Shown in pieces: positions 26,348-39,405 of a stretch of DNA of 64,000 nucleotides. This DNA is from Mangifera indica (Eukaryota; Streptophyta; Magnoliopsida; Sapindales; Anacardiaceae). The notes below the pieces were generated by a model, which searched no databases, had not been told where the DNA came from, and saw only the letters and a program-made list of their open reading frames with translations. Each line of letters begins with the position of its first letter. Positions within the stretch are counted from its first letter, which is position 1. The position numbers were made by a program, and so were the translations under genes. The DNA is taken from assembly GCF_011075055.1 (NCBI RefSeq), contig NC_058143.1:16318930-16382929 (forward strand), written 5' to 3'.

Positions 26348-29300
26348 ATGGAGAAAGCGATCAACAGACAGCAAGTGTTGCTCCAGCATCTCCGCCCTTC
26401 TAATTCTTCTTCTCACAATTACGAGTCCGCTCTTGCCGTATGTTTCTTTCTCTTTATCGTTTTTCTATTTCTATTTACTCACTTATTACCATCTCAAGTT
26501 TTCAGAAATGATTGTATGTATCTGCCTTGTGATAATTTATATTTTATCTGAATTTCGAATAGGATTTGTTTAGAATTTAATTTCTTTTTTGATCATTCCA
26601 TGTCTATTTATTTAATTTTTTTTTGTACTTTTTAGAACTAGAAATACTGTTAGGATGGTACGTCAAATATGTTCTTTGATGTTAGAGCTATAATTTGAGT
26701 TCTAGATTTGTATCTTTGATTTAAAGATTGTTTCTATGTGGAAATTGATGAAAATTGGGTTTGATGATGGGAACCAGGCATCAGTATGTGCTGCAGGGGA
26801 TAGCGCCGCATATCATAGGGCTTCTGTTTATGGAGACGATGTGGTGATTGTGGCGTACGTTAATTTTGATCATTAATGAATTATTAGACTTCCTTTTTGG
26901 TTTTCTTCAAGCTTTTGCTAATGAAATTTATGTTACAGAGCTCATCGTACTGCACTTTGTAAATCAAAGAGGGGCGGTTTCAAGGACACTTACCCGGATG
27001 ATTTACTCGCACCTGTTTTGAAGGTATGTACTCTTCATCATTATGTGTTGTTAGAAAGGTGTGTTTAGACTCATTTTATGACTGTCAAAAGCATTTTCAG
27101 ATTGTAGGGGTTGAACTTAGGTTTGTTAAGTAGATGTGAAGGGTTCTTGCCATATCAATATTCATTTTCTTAAAAGGCTTTTATATTGAAGCTTTCTTTA
27201 CAAACTGTCCAGAAGCATCGTTAACTAATGTAAAGACAAAATTTTTAATTTATATGTTAATGTGGTGTACGCTCATGTGGTTGCAGGCATTGATAGAGAA
27301 AACAAACTTGGATCCAAGTGAAGTTGGGGACATTGTTGTGGGAACAGTCTTGGCTGCAGGGTCCCAAAGAGCTAGTGAATGCAGGATGGCTGCATTCTAT
27401 GCTGGTTTCCCTGGTGTGTATATATATCTCTGTTAATGTGTACAAATTTTTTCTTATGATAGGTCCTGATTTTCATTTACATTTTTTGGATTGTATATAT
27501 GCTGCAGATACTGTGCCGCTTAGAACTGTGAATAGGCAATGCTCATCTGGTCTTCAGGCAGTTGCTGATGTAGCTGCTGCTATTAAAGCTGGCTTTTATG
27601 ACATTGGTAAGGTCAACCTTATCATATATTTTGTCTCTCTTTGTTGATTTATGTTTGAAGGCTTGGCTTATTTCCATAATTCTTTTGAATGAATTTAGGT
27701 ATTGGAGCTGGGTTGGAATCCATGACAGCCAATCCAATGGCTTGGGAAGGTTCAGTCAATCCAAAAGTATATGTCTATTATCTGTCCTGTGTCATTTGCA
27801 TCTTACAAGTTTATTTGGTCCTGACATAATTTCCATTTTTCAATTAATGCAGGTGAAGGAATTTGAACAAGCCCGGAATTGCCTTCTTCCCATGGGTATT
27901 ACTTCAGAAAATGTTGCACATCGTTTTGGTGTGACAAGGCAGGAACAAGACCAGGCTGCTGTGAGTTAATTGAAATAATCATTGTGCTGTAAGAGGATCA
28001 TGTGATAATTATCTTATACCATATATCTTTTAGGTCGAGTCTCATAGGAAGGCTGCTGCTGCCACTGCTACTGGTAAATTTAAAGATGAAATCATCCCTG
28101 TGGCTACCAAGGTATCTACTTTTGTAACAGTTTTATCAATTTGATATGTTTAACATACATCCTTTATACTCTTCTGCCCCTGTTTAACTTGAGGCACTAA
28201 TAAAAATACCCTGTATGAAGATTGTTGACCCAAAAACTGGTGATGAGAAACCTGTTACAATCACAGTTGATGATGGGATTCGACCAAATGCATCATTATC
28301 AGATTTGGCAAAGTTGAAGCCTGTGTTTAAGAAAGATGGGAGCACAACAGCTGGTATATGATTATGTAGCATCCATTCTTTCTTTGTGTGTTCATTGGTT
28401 TATTTTGGTTTTGCCTGATTGTGTTGCACCTCCATTGTAGGAAATTCTAGCCAAGTGAGTGATGGTGCTGGTGCTGTACTGCTCATGAAGAGAAGCGTCG
28501 CCATGCGTAAAGGCCTGCCAATTCTTGGTGTATTCAGGTCTTGTATACTTACAAGTTTCGTGTATCTGACTAATAAATGCCTAAAACTGTCATTCCAAAT
28601 TTTAGGTGCATGGATGTTGGACAATGATTTTGTATACTTATAGGCATGAGTTATGGACATTTATTGAAATTCATTGGCTTTCTGACTCCACAAATGTAGT
28701 GACATAGATGATGGACTAGCATATTCTAAACCCTAATTAGATTATTGACTTTCTGATGGATTCTTGTGGTTGTGATTGCTGATCTTGGTGCATAACTAGC
28801 ATTTAGTAATTCTTTTTCTTATGATTGGTTTCTTCCTGTGGCACTTTGTGAAATTTTTGTTTTGAGCTTATTTAGCACTAATAAACACTCTCAGCTTGAT
28901 TCCAAATTGGGTTTGTTTGAGCATAAAACATTGAAAAGAGACATACAACAGTTGATTCATGGATGGTTTGATTCTCTGTTATTTGTGTGATATCTTTCCT
29001 GATAGAACCTTTTTTAAAGAACTGAAAAGTTTTCAATTATGTAAGCCATGCTGTGGTATCTGAAGGAACTGGATTCTTATGCTAGTGATGATGGTTTGTT
29101 GTAAATAATACCCTTGGCTTGAGATTTCTCTGTTTCTTGACCTTGTCAATTTGTTTGTGGCCTCATAACTTTCCAGATCCTTCTGATGGGGAATGAGAAT
29201 TTTTGTTCTTGACCATGTATCAGCAAAGTTTGTTTTCCCTGTTTTGGATTTTAAGAGTTGACTGTACCCATAAATATCTCATCACTTTTGTTCTTGGTTA

Positions 29301-30690
29301 ACTTGTCAATCGATTTAATTGAGATGTTATGGCCCTTCAGTGACCGTTATATGAATGGGTTCCACAGTTGGTGAGAAACAAGTGAAGTTCTTTACTTAAA
29401 TTGAAGTAATGATTGTGCAGGACTTTTGCTGCTGTTGGTGTTGATCCTGCCATCATGGGTGTCGGCCCAGCTGTGGCAATTCCAGCTGCAGTTAAGGCTG
29501 CTGGTCTTGAACTTGATGATATTGATCTTTTTGAAATAAATGAGGTATTAAATTTTGTGCGGCTTAACCTTATCAGTTTTCTTAGTTTTTTACTGAAGGC
29601 ATTGTTTCTTAATTATGCAATTGTTTTATTATACCTTGTGCAGGCATTTGCATCCCAATTTGTATATTGCCGTAACAAGCTGGGCCTTGATCCAGAAAAG
29701 ATCAATGTTAATGGAGGTGCAATGGCCATTGGACATCCTTTGGGTGCAACAGGTAATTATAGTCGAATTATAATTAATTAAATATAACTACTATGATTTT
29801 AAATCTAGCAATATTAGTTATTCACGTACAAGAGATATTGAGAGCAATCAAGACTTAATGGTTTCACGACCAAAAAAAAAAAAAAAATCTTTATTTCTTT
29901 AACATCTTCGTATTAAAAAAACATTGCCTTTGGGGGTTTTAGTCCCACAGGAAAGGGGGTTGGGGGAGGGCAACCCAAAATAGGAAATCAATGAGGTTTT
30001 ATATACCGTTGATTGCCTAAAATGGTTTCTTTATCACTATAACTGTGTCTGTTGTAGCTAGCTAGGAAAATTGTCATTTGGCTGTTAAGCTGCAAAATCT
30101 ATTTTAACTCAAATTTCTGAATCAGAAACATGGCTTAATGGCAAGCTTTTGCTTGCATTCTACTTTTGTTAGTTGCTGACATTGTCTTTAAATAGTGTTT
30201 AGCTGAATGCAAAATTTTTTAATTTTGATTAGACATTTCAGAGTGTTAGCATCTACCTTTGATAGAATTGTGTTTGACTTGAATGCAAAATATCATTGTC
30301 GGCTTCTAAGGGACAAGTGAGATTTAGATGAATCCTTATTATTAAGTTTACAAATACAAAATGTATTGCTACTGCATCAATTTTGTTACATATTTTTTCT
30401 GACTATTTTGTGTTTGTCACAGGTGCCCGGTGTGTCGCCACTCTCTTGCACGAGATGAAGCGGCGAGGCAGAGACTGCCGCTTTGGAGTGGTATCCATGT
30501 GCATAGGTATTCTTTCTTTCTCTTTCCCTCAATTGAATGTTGTTTTAGTATGTGGTTGACCCTTATAAATGCCTATGCAGGCACAGGGATGGGGGCAGCC
30601 GCTGTGTTTGAAAGAGGTGACACCGCAGATGAGCTTTGTAATGCAAGGAAAGTTGAAACCAATAGTCTCTTATCAAAGGATGCTCGGTAG
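26348..30690 (+). CDS. KAT2: Peroxisomal 3-ketoacyl-CoA thiolase (14 exons, 462 aa)
   Basis: Performs the last step of fatty-acid beta-oxidation, thiolytic release of acetyl-CoA, in peroxisomes; in plants also used in jasmonate formation and conversion of IBA/2,4-DB (family knowledge). Exons: 26348-26437, 26778-26854, 26939-27023, 27287-27413, 27508-27606, 27699-27766, 27853-27960, 28034-28111, 28221-28353, 28441-28537, 29421-29544, 29644-29752, 30423-30506, 30581-30690. The sum is 1389 nt. The N-terminus carries a PTS2 signal, RQQVLLQHL (R-Q-x5-H-L, residues 7-15). Catalytic features are the nucleophile Cys in NRQCSSGLQ, His in [14 protein letters not shown] and the second Cys in VVSMCIGTGMGAA. 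The length equals Arabidopsis KAT2/PED1. The acceptor before exon 28221 is purine-rich (GTATGAAG) yet keeps the conserved frame. The gene is convergent with the kinase gene. Confidence 0.97.
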
Positions 30691-30750
30691 AATACATTTG
30701 TTGGTTGCTGCACCTTTTATGGATTATGTCATGCACGGGATTGGGAATTT

Positions 30751-30757
30751 AATAAAA
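30751..30757 (+). terminator. Candidate polyadenylation signal of the thiolase gene
   Basis: AATAAAA lies 61 bp after the stop codon, followed by T/A-rich sequence with TTGTTGTGTT about 25 bp downstream, a layout usual for plant 3' ends. The cleavage site was not determined. Confidence 0.45.
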
Positions 30758-30990
30758 GCATTGTAATAATAATTGTTGTGTTCTCATATACAGAAATGAG
30801 CACTCTGGTTAAATGGATGATCATGTCCAGTTAGTCTTTGGAAATCTTACGAAGTAAACTAGAAAATTTGTGTTACAGCGGCGCCACTTTCAATTGCTCG
30901 TCATACATAAAAGTTGGCTTTTACAGTTTTGGTCTTCTCTTTGAAGATGGTTGATGAAGATCGCTCATTTCTAGTATCAATGGACTCTTA

Positions 30991-31195
30991 AGGGTGTGTT
31001 CGGTATGGTTCAGTACGAGTATAGGTCAAGTAAAAGATTAATGTTTATTAAAAGTTAATAAATATAAATAATTATTGAGTTTTCGCGAATATTTTTGTTT
31101 GAAATTAGTAAGGGTGTTTTTATAATAAAATTAAAATTATTTTAATAGCTTAGAGGTGCGTCAAGATTATATCAGTAGCATGAATCAAACACCCT
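30991..31195. mobile_element. Possible short hAT-like MITE between convergent genes
   Basis: The left end AGGGTGTGTTCGGTATGG and the reverse complement of the right end (AGGGTGTTTGATTCATGC) are similar over about 18 bp. They bracket about 205 bp of AT-rich non-coding DNA. No matching target duplication was found, so chance similarity is possible. The rest of 30691-31633 shows nothing beyond the 3' flanks of the two convergent genes. Confidence 0.35.
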
Positions 31196-31633
31196 CCAAA
31201 GTTTAACTAACGGTGTTCAATTCTTTAATCAATAAACATTCCTCAATTCAAATTCTCTTCCGTGGCAAATTTTCTTTCAAGTAGCGGCAGAGATAGATGA
31301 TGACATTGAATTCTATCCCAAACTTATTTTCATAGTCTCCGAGCCAAATTCATATATTTGAAAGAGAATTAGATGAATACTAAAATAGTTAGATGGAGAA
31401 TTGCTGGCACCAAGTGATGCGATTTCAATTAAGATTATATTTGATAAGTGAGATTCTCAACTTTGTCGATGATGAATCAATAGTTATTTTTTAAATTTGT
31501 AGAATAAAAATAAGAAAACTATAAGGATGTTGTACAAGCAAGTTTTGAGTATTCAATCATATGATCACACAGAATCTAAATACTCAATTGGATATTTGAA
31601 ATTGGGCGCACATAGTTTTGTTAGTTGTTGTAT

Positions 31634-34600
31634 TCATCTGTTTACATTACTTCGCCGCTTTGTCTGAAGAGCTACTGACATGACTCGCAGCCTTTTCGTT
31701 ATCTCTGTAAATGATGGCCTCGCTGAAGGATCGAAAGACCAGCATTCTTCTATTAACTTTTTCCATTCTGAATCGCAGCGTTCTGGTATCGGAGGCCTCA
31801 GAGTGTTGCTTACAATCCCACCTTCACACAAAGTTCACCAGATAGCATCAAGTTTTTCTTCAAATTTGTAACAGAAATGTGATAAAAGAATGGTTACAGA
31901 AAGTAAATTTAAAGAGCATAGAAAACCAACTCATACAATTGCTAGAGTAATTTATATAATACACTTAGATCATCAAATGCAGGATGGACTATCTTGAGAA
32001 GATTTCATTATGTACAAACTTGATTCGAAAGAAGGCAAAAATGTTTAAACAACCAACTACATACAAGACCTTACCTATAATAGCACCACAATGCATGTTG
32101 GCATATGGCTCTTCTCCAGTGAGGAGCTCCCACATTGCAATACCAAATGAGAAAACATCAACCTGCCAAAGAGAAGAAAAGAAAAAGATATTACTACTGC
32201 GTACATTCTTTATAATGTCGTTAGTTTTTCCAATATATTCGGATCAACTCGAAGATTTTATTTGAAGGCTATATCCTTAGCTGGTAATTAACCTTTTCAG
32301 AAACCCTGCTGCTGCTTCCATTCAATAATTCTGGTGCCATCCATGGAAGAGTTCCACGCACACCACCAGATACAAGTGTATTGCGTTTAATTCTTGACAA
32401 CCCAAAATCTCCAACCTGCAAAGCAGATTGGTGAATTATACTAAAAAAATATTCTTAACGAAATGATGAAGTCGTCTTAAGATATCATTAACCAGTAACA
32501 ACAAGAAGATCTGGTAAAAACTAGAGTATTTTCATGTGTTGAAACATAATAAATTATAACTGCAGTAAAAACAAAAAGTAAACCAATCTTATTTCTGCTA
32601 CCTTGCAAACAGGACGTTGGGGATCCCTCAAATTGACAAGCAAATTGTCACACTTCAAATCAAAATGAACAATATTTTTCAAATGCAGATATTCCATGCC
32701 AAAAGCTGCATCCATGGCAATCATAATCTTTTTGCGGCAATGAAGTGATCTGTGGGAAAAGTTTTGCAGGAAAAATCTTAAAAGATTTCATAAATCAGTT
32801 CTTGATTTGTTCGAAGATTAAGAGGAACATAGCAGATGGATCAACTCACCTATCCTTCCTTAGTAGGGCATGCCTCAATGATCCGTTGACCATATATTCA
32901 GTAACTGTCGCCATCGTTCCACCAGGTTCATTGGGGACAACACCATAGAATGCTACCACATTTGGATGGTGAAGATTTGACAGGATCTGGGCCTCTCTCC
33001 AGAAGTCTTTTGTCTAAATAATCAACAGGGTTAGACCATTCTGAAAGATTGGAAGCAAAATCTGAAAAAGGTAGCATATGTAACCTTTGGTTTTAAACAA
33101 CACAGAAGGTAGGATATTTATATCTGGAAACCTTGTCAACACATGTATCCTCCAAGTGATTAAAAACTTTTTTTTTTCACTGATTATGAGTGATACCACT
33201 TATTTTGTATAATTTAATTCTCCCAAAATTTTTGCATGTCTACATTCTAATAAACTGGATCAATATGATCAACTTAACAAGAATAATCTGAACTGAACCA
33301 AGAAGAAATATCAGAGCTTATAAGACTAATGATTTTGGAGACTCACCAACCGGTCTTGTTCCGATGATCTGCCTGAAAAACAACTCTTTTTAATTCTCTT
33401 TATAGCAACATCTGTCCCCCTCCACTTTCCATGGTAAACAGTTCCATATGTTCCAGAACCTAACTCTTGCAATTCTTCAAGGTCATCATGCTTAATAATC
33501 TGTGTATATAAGCATCAAGTTAGTTAGATATAGACTTCGATAAAAACTTATGGATAGATTTGTTAACATAGTTGTTATCAACCTGCAAACCATATATGTC
33601 TGCTTCTAATTCAGCCACTGCAGCATCGCTAAAAACTTTTGCTTCCTGTGCAAGACAAGTACAAGCTCAATCCAATAAACAAGACAATATCACAATGTAA
33701 GAGAAAATTCAAATTCAATAAGGGAAATTTCAAGGTACTACCTCACCATCAGATTGATTCATACTCTCAGCCTCTATATCTCTTTGGGATGGATACTCAT
33801 CACTGCCGTCATGCTGTACATGTAGCACTACTGCCAGGGAGGATGGAATGTCTGGAAAAGTACTATCCGTTACATCTTCCACAGTAATCCCTAACTTGAG
33901 CATCTTGCCATCATGATCATTTTTTGAAGCTTGTGATTGAGCACAGATAGGATCTTCAGACTTCTGATCCTTTTCTGATGGTATCTTAATGGGTATTTTT
34001 TCGATCCTATGGCCTGGAAAATTTCTAGCTTCTTCATTGTAGATAGAATCCTCTCTACTTGGAACATAACTTGTGGGCATTTTCTAAAGAAAGAATACAG
34101 AAATGGATTATACTTTGGAGCATTTAAATTGATATTAAAACAAAAAGCAAATGTACTTACACATATTGGGGTTATACGCTGTTGATTAGCAGCTCCTTTA
34201 GATGAAATAGAGGGTAGTCCGGGGGATTCAAGAGAAACTGGTTGACTTGTCTCAGCCACAGCACACTTATTATTGCTTGTCGCAATTTGTCTCCTAACAT
34301 GAGACATGGGTGCCTTTGTGTCTAACTGACAATCACCAAGGTTCTCCTTTCTGGTCCCTGCAGAATTTTCTTTAAAAGCAATTGGCGAAGAGAATAGTAA
34401 GTTCTCATAGTCATGAGAATCTTGTCGGGTATGAATGCTGGGTTGGTTGTTTATCTTATATTCCATGGCATTATCATGCCGCATAACTTTAACACTTCCT
34501 TCATGGTGTTTTCTATCTGGATCAGAGGAAGCAGGATTCCCATCCATCCAATTCAACTCTGGACTCCTTTCAAAATTATTTTTGCATGGTTCTGGTATCT

Positions 34601-36209
34601 TCATAATGCACTGATTCTTATATTTGGTACCTTGGTATTTTTCATCTATCACTTTTTGCCGCATTGGCCACTCTTTTGAAGAACTTAACATTCCTAACAT
34701 ACTTGACTTCTCTCTTACAATAGTCCATGGGCTTCGAGGTCTAGTTGCTTCTCCAAATTTGTAAATAGAAGTCTCATCATGCTCCTGTAACCGTGTATCA
34801 GAAAGTGACCTTTCCTTAAAAGTACGTCTTTCAGAGTTCCTATCTCTTCGGCCATGTACCATAGAATGCATAGTATCTCCACTGGGGCCAAGATTTTGAA
34901 AATGTATTTCATGGCTTCTGTTTGTCTGCTCAGTTTCTACCGTAATTTTGTCTTTCTGATGGTTATTCTTCAATTGCAGAGGGGCATAAGAGGGATTATC
35001 ATAGTTGCTAAGGGGATTTACACAAGAAAATTTGTCTATAGATAAAAGATTGGCAATTCCATTGACATCAGTGCATGGTTGATCCCCGTCAATTTGCAAA
35101 CCAGAACTCAAAGTATCATGATGCTGAACATTATGATTAAAAAACGCACCCCCAAAATTTGAGGAATTAGAACTATAATCCTTATTCTCAGAAGTGTAAA
35201 TAGATGTAGGGGAGTCTCTATAAAAACTAACACTATGATCTGAAGCAGTTCCCAAGGTGGTTTGTTGACTAGCCAAACTCTGCCCACTAGAACTCCTTCG
35301 AGGAGTCGCATTTAGCATGCCATTTACAGCAAAAAAATACTGATAATCAGCATCACTCTGCTGGGTATCCCTGCCTTCCAAAGAACTTGGAGTCTCTGGT
35401 TCAGCTAAAGGGACAAGAAACATTCGCAGTCTTTGAGAGCCCTCGATTCTTTCCAACTCTTGATATTCCTCTATCATATGATGAAGATCCTCATCCGAAC
35501 AAACAGATATAAGTGCATCAAGATCCTCCCCTGGGAGCTGATATTTGATTGTATGAGGTTGTTTACAAATTGCTGAAGTCTTCTTCACGAGTTCCTTCCA
35601 AGTAACATTTCTCCTAATAGAAATAATCCGTGTCTCTCCACCCACATACCTAAGCTTTGCATCATTTGGCCTAGGTAATATTCTCCCGCCAAAGCTGCAG
35701 AGGAACTTTATCTTTTGACTAAGAGCGTTCTCCATAAACACAGGTCCAGAATAATTGTATGACGGAGGAGAGCCCACTTTGCGATGTGGGGAAACAATTG
35801 GTTCTTTGATAACTTGATCAGAATAGATTTCATCAGAAAACTTACCTGACTTTTGTCCAATAGCACCATATTGCCATGGGTATCTGCTTGACTTATCAGT
35901 ATAAGCAGTATTGTCTATTTCAGGTGCATATCCTGCAGCAGAAACCATATCTGAGACATCTGCATTGCATTCATAATCCTTTCTCCTCGATCCATGAATG
36001 CCATTAAGATCCTTGTAAACCGCCTGATTTTTCTGGTTGAAATTAAACCCTATTTGGACTGGATGGCGATGAGCTCCATCATTCATTACTGTTATTCTTC
36101 TTTGGGCTGTACGGTCCCTCAAAAACTCACAAGAAAATTCCTCACCAGTCTGTACATCTTTATGTCTGTGTAACTCTTTACCTGCAGTGCCTGAAGCCTC
36201 ACTTCTCAT
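31634..36209 (-). CDS. PB1-domain Raf-like protein kinase (9 coding exons, 1105 aa)
   Basis: Plant group-B Raf-like MAPKKK-type kinase with an N-terminal PB1 domain; relatives act in stress and hormone signalling (family knowledge). Exons from the start: 34161-36209, 33742-34083, 33583-33645, 33347-33499, 32850-33013, 32602-32749, 32293-32415, 32075-32162, 31634-31821. The sum is 3318 nt. PB1 covers about residues 166-268 ([20 protein letters not shown] start; acidic OPCA-like stretch around [17 protein letters not shown]). A long Ser/Asn-rich linker follows. The kinase domain is about 826-1095: glycine loop [15 protein letters not shown] Lys852, HFDLKCDN with Asp954, DFGLS with Asp976, and WMAPELL. 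Phe replaces the Arg of HRD, as is usual in this group (non-RD). The open frame upstream lacks an ATG, so 36209 is the start. Which paralogue this is cannot be told. Confidence 0.95.
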
Positions 36210-37130
36210 GGCAGCTAAGGAATTATGAAACACAAGACAGCCAATCAACAACGTCACGAAATCCCTGCTCTTGGTGAATGCCCTCAGCGACGATTACTTT
36301 GTTTGCAGCTGCATATCCACAACCCACTGAAAAGTGGACCTTTATATTTTGTCAAAGATGCTTGTGCAAATGCTTCTATAAACTTCAATAAACAATCATA
36401 AATTCAAACTCAAAACCAAAATTTTCCCCATCAACTAATTGTTGGCATCAAATGTATAATTCTGCAGTATAACTTGAAATACACCATTAAGATTCTGTTA
36501 CATACAAAACAGTCTTCTATTTGGGTAATTTACAAATTCTCCCAATTCTCACAAATAGGTCTTCATCAATTATGTGCAACAACAGGAAAAAAATTCGTCA
36601 CAAATCAAAATATATCTAACCACACACACAAAAAGAAGGAAAATTAAAAGAATCCTTTTCTATGTTCAATCAACCTTTGTTTTAGAAAATGAATTCACCA
36701 AAATTCCTAGCGGAAACAAAAAAGTTCATCAACTGTTCATAATTTTCACAAAGTTGCCAATCAGACAATGAACCCAGAAAGAGGCAACTAAATGAACCTA
36801 CATTGTTAAGGCATGACATTACGACAAACCATTAAGAAAGTACATAATCAAATAAAATAAACAATTCAAAATAATGCAAGAATTATCATATTGAATACTG
36901 CATGCAAACAGAAAGAATGATGAAACGGGTACCTGTTTGTTTGTTGAAATTCGATGTGGAAAAATATGTAAAACATATTAAGATTTATGTCATTTGGATA
37001 AAAGCAAAGGCAAGGAGAAGGAAAAATGAAGTTAAATTAAAATGGGTTTTCGTTTGTGAGGTTTGTGAAGAGAGAGGGAGAAATGGGCGAAGGATAGGAA
37101 GAGAGAGAGGGAAACATTGCTTAAAATAAC
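36210..37130 (-). other. 5' leader of the kinase gene, with a probable leader intron
   Basis: On the minus strand, an AG acceptor after ATATGCAG places a leader exon at 36210-36308. A donor (CAAACAG then GTACCC) ends an upstream leader exon at 36933. The upstream leader is CT-rich on the minus strand (about 37040-37130), typical of plant 5' UTRs. The intron of about 620 bp (36309-36932) holds nothing recognisable. The transcription start near 37130 is an estimate. Confidence 0.5.
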
Positions 37131-37314
37131 GCGGGCTTAACTGCAAACGAACTTATGAAATTTTCTCTCTCTCACGAACTCTAAATAACTATTTTATTTC
37201 ATGAGTAATTTTATTTCTCCTTCTCCATTGCTTATGCATATGTTGAAGTAATAGGCTCACGTCACCTTTTTGTTTGTTTTTTTTTTTTTCTCACAGGGAA
37301 ATATTTTACAAGCA

Positions 37315-37317
<3 letters not shown>

Positions 37318-37365
<48 letters not shown>
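37318..37365. repeat. (TA)n(CA)n microsatellite
   Basis: About 38 bp of TA dinucleotides pass into ACACACACA directly beside the inverted-repeat element at 37366. Confidence 0.9.
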
Positions 37366-37491
37366 TTTTAGTATATAATTTGAATATATAAATAATGTAT
37401 TATTATATAATTATATATTATTTTATTTTTAATTTAAAATCATTCATTCATATCATGACATATATATATGTATTCAAATTATATACTAAAA
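37366..37491. mobile_element. 126-bp MITE with perfect 21-bp terminal inverted repeats
   Basis: The ends TTTTAGTATATAATTTGAAT(A) and (T)ATTCAAATTATATACTAAAA are exact reverse complements over 21 bp. The core holds ATTTTTAATTTAAAATCATT and a TCATGACATAT block that recurs, degenerate, near 37640, 52860, 53010 and 53515. No target duplication could be recognised because both flanks are simple sequence. Confidence 0.7.
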
Positions 37492-38466
37492 ATATATATA
37501 TAAAATATTTTATTGATATTGTTCGAAGCACACTTATTTTGTTAATAAATAGTGTAATTAATTAGAGTAACAATATGTGTACAAACAATTAACATAAACT
37601 TATACAAAGATGTTATCATATAATTAGGTATTAATTTTTTTTAATTTAAAATTATTCAATCACATAATGATATGTTATTATTTGTGTATAGTTTTATTAA
37701 ATTAACTTTTTAAGGCATCTATACTATATCAGTTAACACTAATTATACACATACAGTTAAAAGAACAAAATAATACTTATGTCACCATCGACTCTAACCT
37801 TATTTAAGCCCTTGTGGTACTTACTTTTCTTCTTCCACAATTTTATTTAAAATTTGCTTAAAAATCATGAAATTGGACAATGAGTTAATCTTTATCCAAG
37901 TAGGTATGCATTTGAATATATCGTTTCTTATATATCTCCGAAATTTGAATTTTTTGGAGGTAGACGTGATTTGCTTATGGTATGCATAACACTAATTTTA
38001 ATCTTATTTTTTAGTTTAGTAAGTTTTGTCTAAAATTTGTTCAAAAATTGAAGAAATCACTAATAGGAGCAATAGTAAAAACGATCGCATTTACCTTTTT
38101 CGTCAAACCTTGATTGTTGATATAAACTTGAGTTATCAATATGATTTTTACCCTTGTTTACATGATATACAGTTAGGATTTATACACAATGTTAACAAAT
38201 CTTGGGTAAAAGTAGGGTTAATAATTGCATCTTTTTCATCCATTCTGGATTTTTGTTGTGAATCTTAATTATAAGTATAGCGTGTTACCTTCTATTTATT
38301 TCATTTCTCCGTTATATGAAAGATTAATTTGATTTTGAGTTGGAATTCTTAACTGATTCGCCGATGAACAAAGGAAAGAAAAATAAGAGTTTTAGCTGAA
38401 CTTATCAATCCAAAGACAAGGCCAAAATGGCATTTGGTGTTTTAACTTGAAAAAATTCTTAATTGA

Positions 38467-38985
38467 GTGAAAACACAAAAATGGTGGTTCTCTGCCGCAG
38501 TGGCAACAATAAAAAAAAGAATGCTGCAATTTCAGACATTACGATTGACATCAATATTATATCTACGAAAGTGGGACATTGTTGGTAAAATGGCAATTCA
38601 TGTGAATCATATAAAGATAGGAGGAAAATGTACAGAACTTATAGAAGCTTTGTGCCAGCAGCATTTGTTCTGAGATACCACAACTTTAGAAGCTCAGCCA
38701 AGAATCAACATTTTTTCTGAGTTACAACAGTCTACATTGTGGGCAAATTATAATCGAAATCATCACCGGCTTGTGAATAGTTGTAAAGATAAGATTTCAG
38801 ACATTCAGAAAGATCCACAGTTCACCACAAATGGTAACTCAGAATCAAGAAATTCAAATCACAGTTCCCACTGTAATGGGGTAGAAGATGAGCCAAATGC
38901 AAGGATCAAAATTTTGTGTATATCAAAACTCAGAAGCATTATCTTTGCACTTTTTCAGACGTTTACAGCATCATTTATACACTAA
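38467..38985 (+). pseudogene. Coding-like stretch with one internal stop; origin unknown
   Basis: Two open segments (38467-38673 and 38674-38985) share one reading frame broken by a single TGA at 38671-38673. Composition is less AT-biased than the flanks and the translation is polar and Ser/Asn/His-rich (for example NGNSESRNSNHSSHCNGVED). No domain is recognised and no clear ATG context or splice structure is seen. It may be a decayed gene fragment, an unannotated exon or chance. Confidence 0.25.
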
Positions 38986-39405
38986 TAACATGTTAAAGTG
39001 GACTAGTTCAAATTCTAGTCATGCTATAACAATCACATATTTACCAAGCCTTGTTGTTAAGGTGTCAACAAGGGCAGTTTTCAGAAGTGAGAATGGTCTA
39101 AGGACTGACCCAGAAAAATATTCAAGACAGGCAACAGCAATTTGAGCTTAAACCAATCCAAATTAAACATCCAAAGCAACCGTGTGATATAAATTAGTTC
39201 AAACCAGAGTATATGTTTCTTTTCTTTTCTTTTTTCCTTTTGAGAAAAAAGTACAAATCATATCCGAAAATCTCCAGAATCAAAAGCAGAAGAAAACCGC
39301 ACATGGTGATAGAAAAACAAGACATACATGCGGCAGGTACACTGAAACAACGAAGCATCCTACAAAGCACCCAGTAATAAAAAGAAGCTGATGAATGTTT
39401 TGCAT

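Larger units (their letters stand above)
37131..39405. other. Intergenic region with TA repeat, MITE and an unexplained coding-like stretch
   Basis: The interval lies between the kinase promoter and the 3' end of the KAB1-like gene. It contains the TA microsatellite, the 126-bp inverted-repeat element (37366-37491), a related AT-rich remnant around 37590-37700, and a stretch at 38467-38985 that stays open in one frame apart from a single stop. The last few hundred bases before 39406 are probably KAB1 3' UTR. Confidence 0.55.

Noticed and set aside
36210..36257. Extension of the kinase N-terminus upstream of 36209
   Set aside because: The frame is open but contains no ATG; a GTG start is not expected in a plant nuclear gene.
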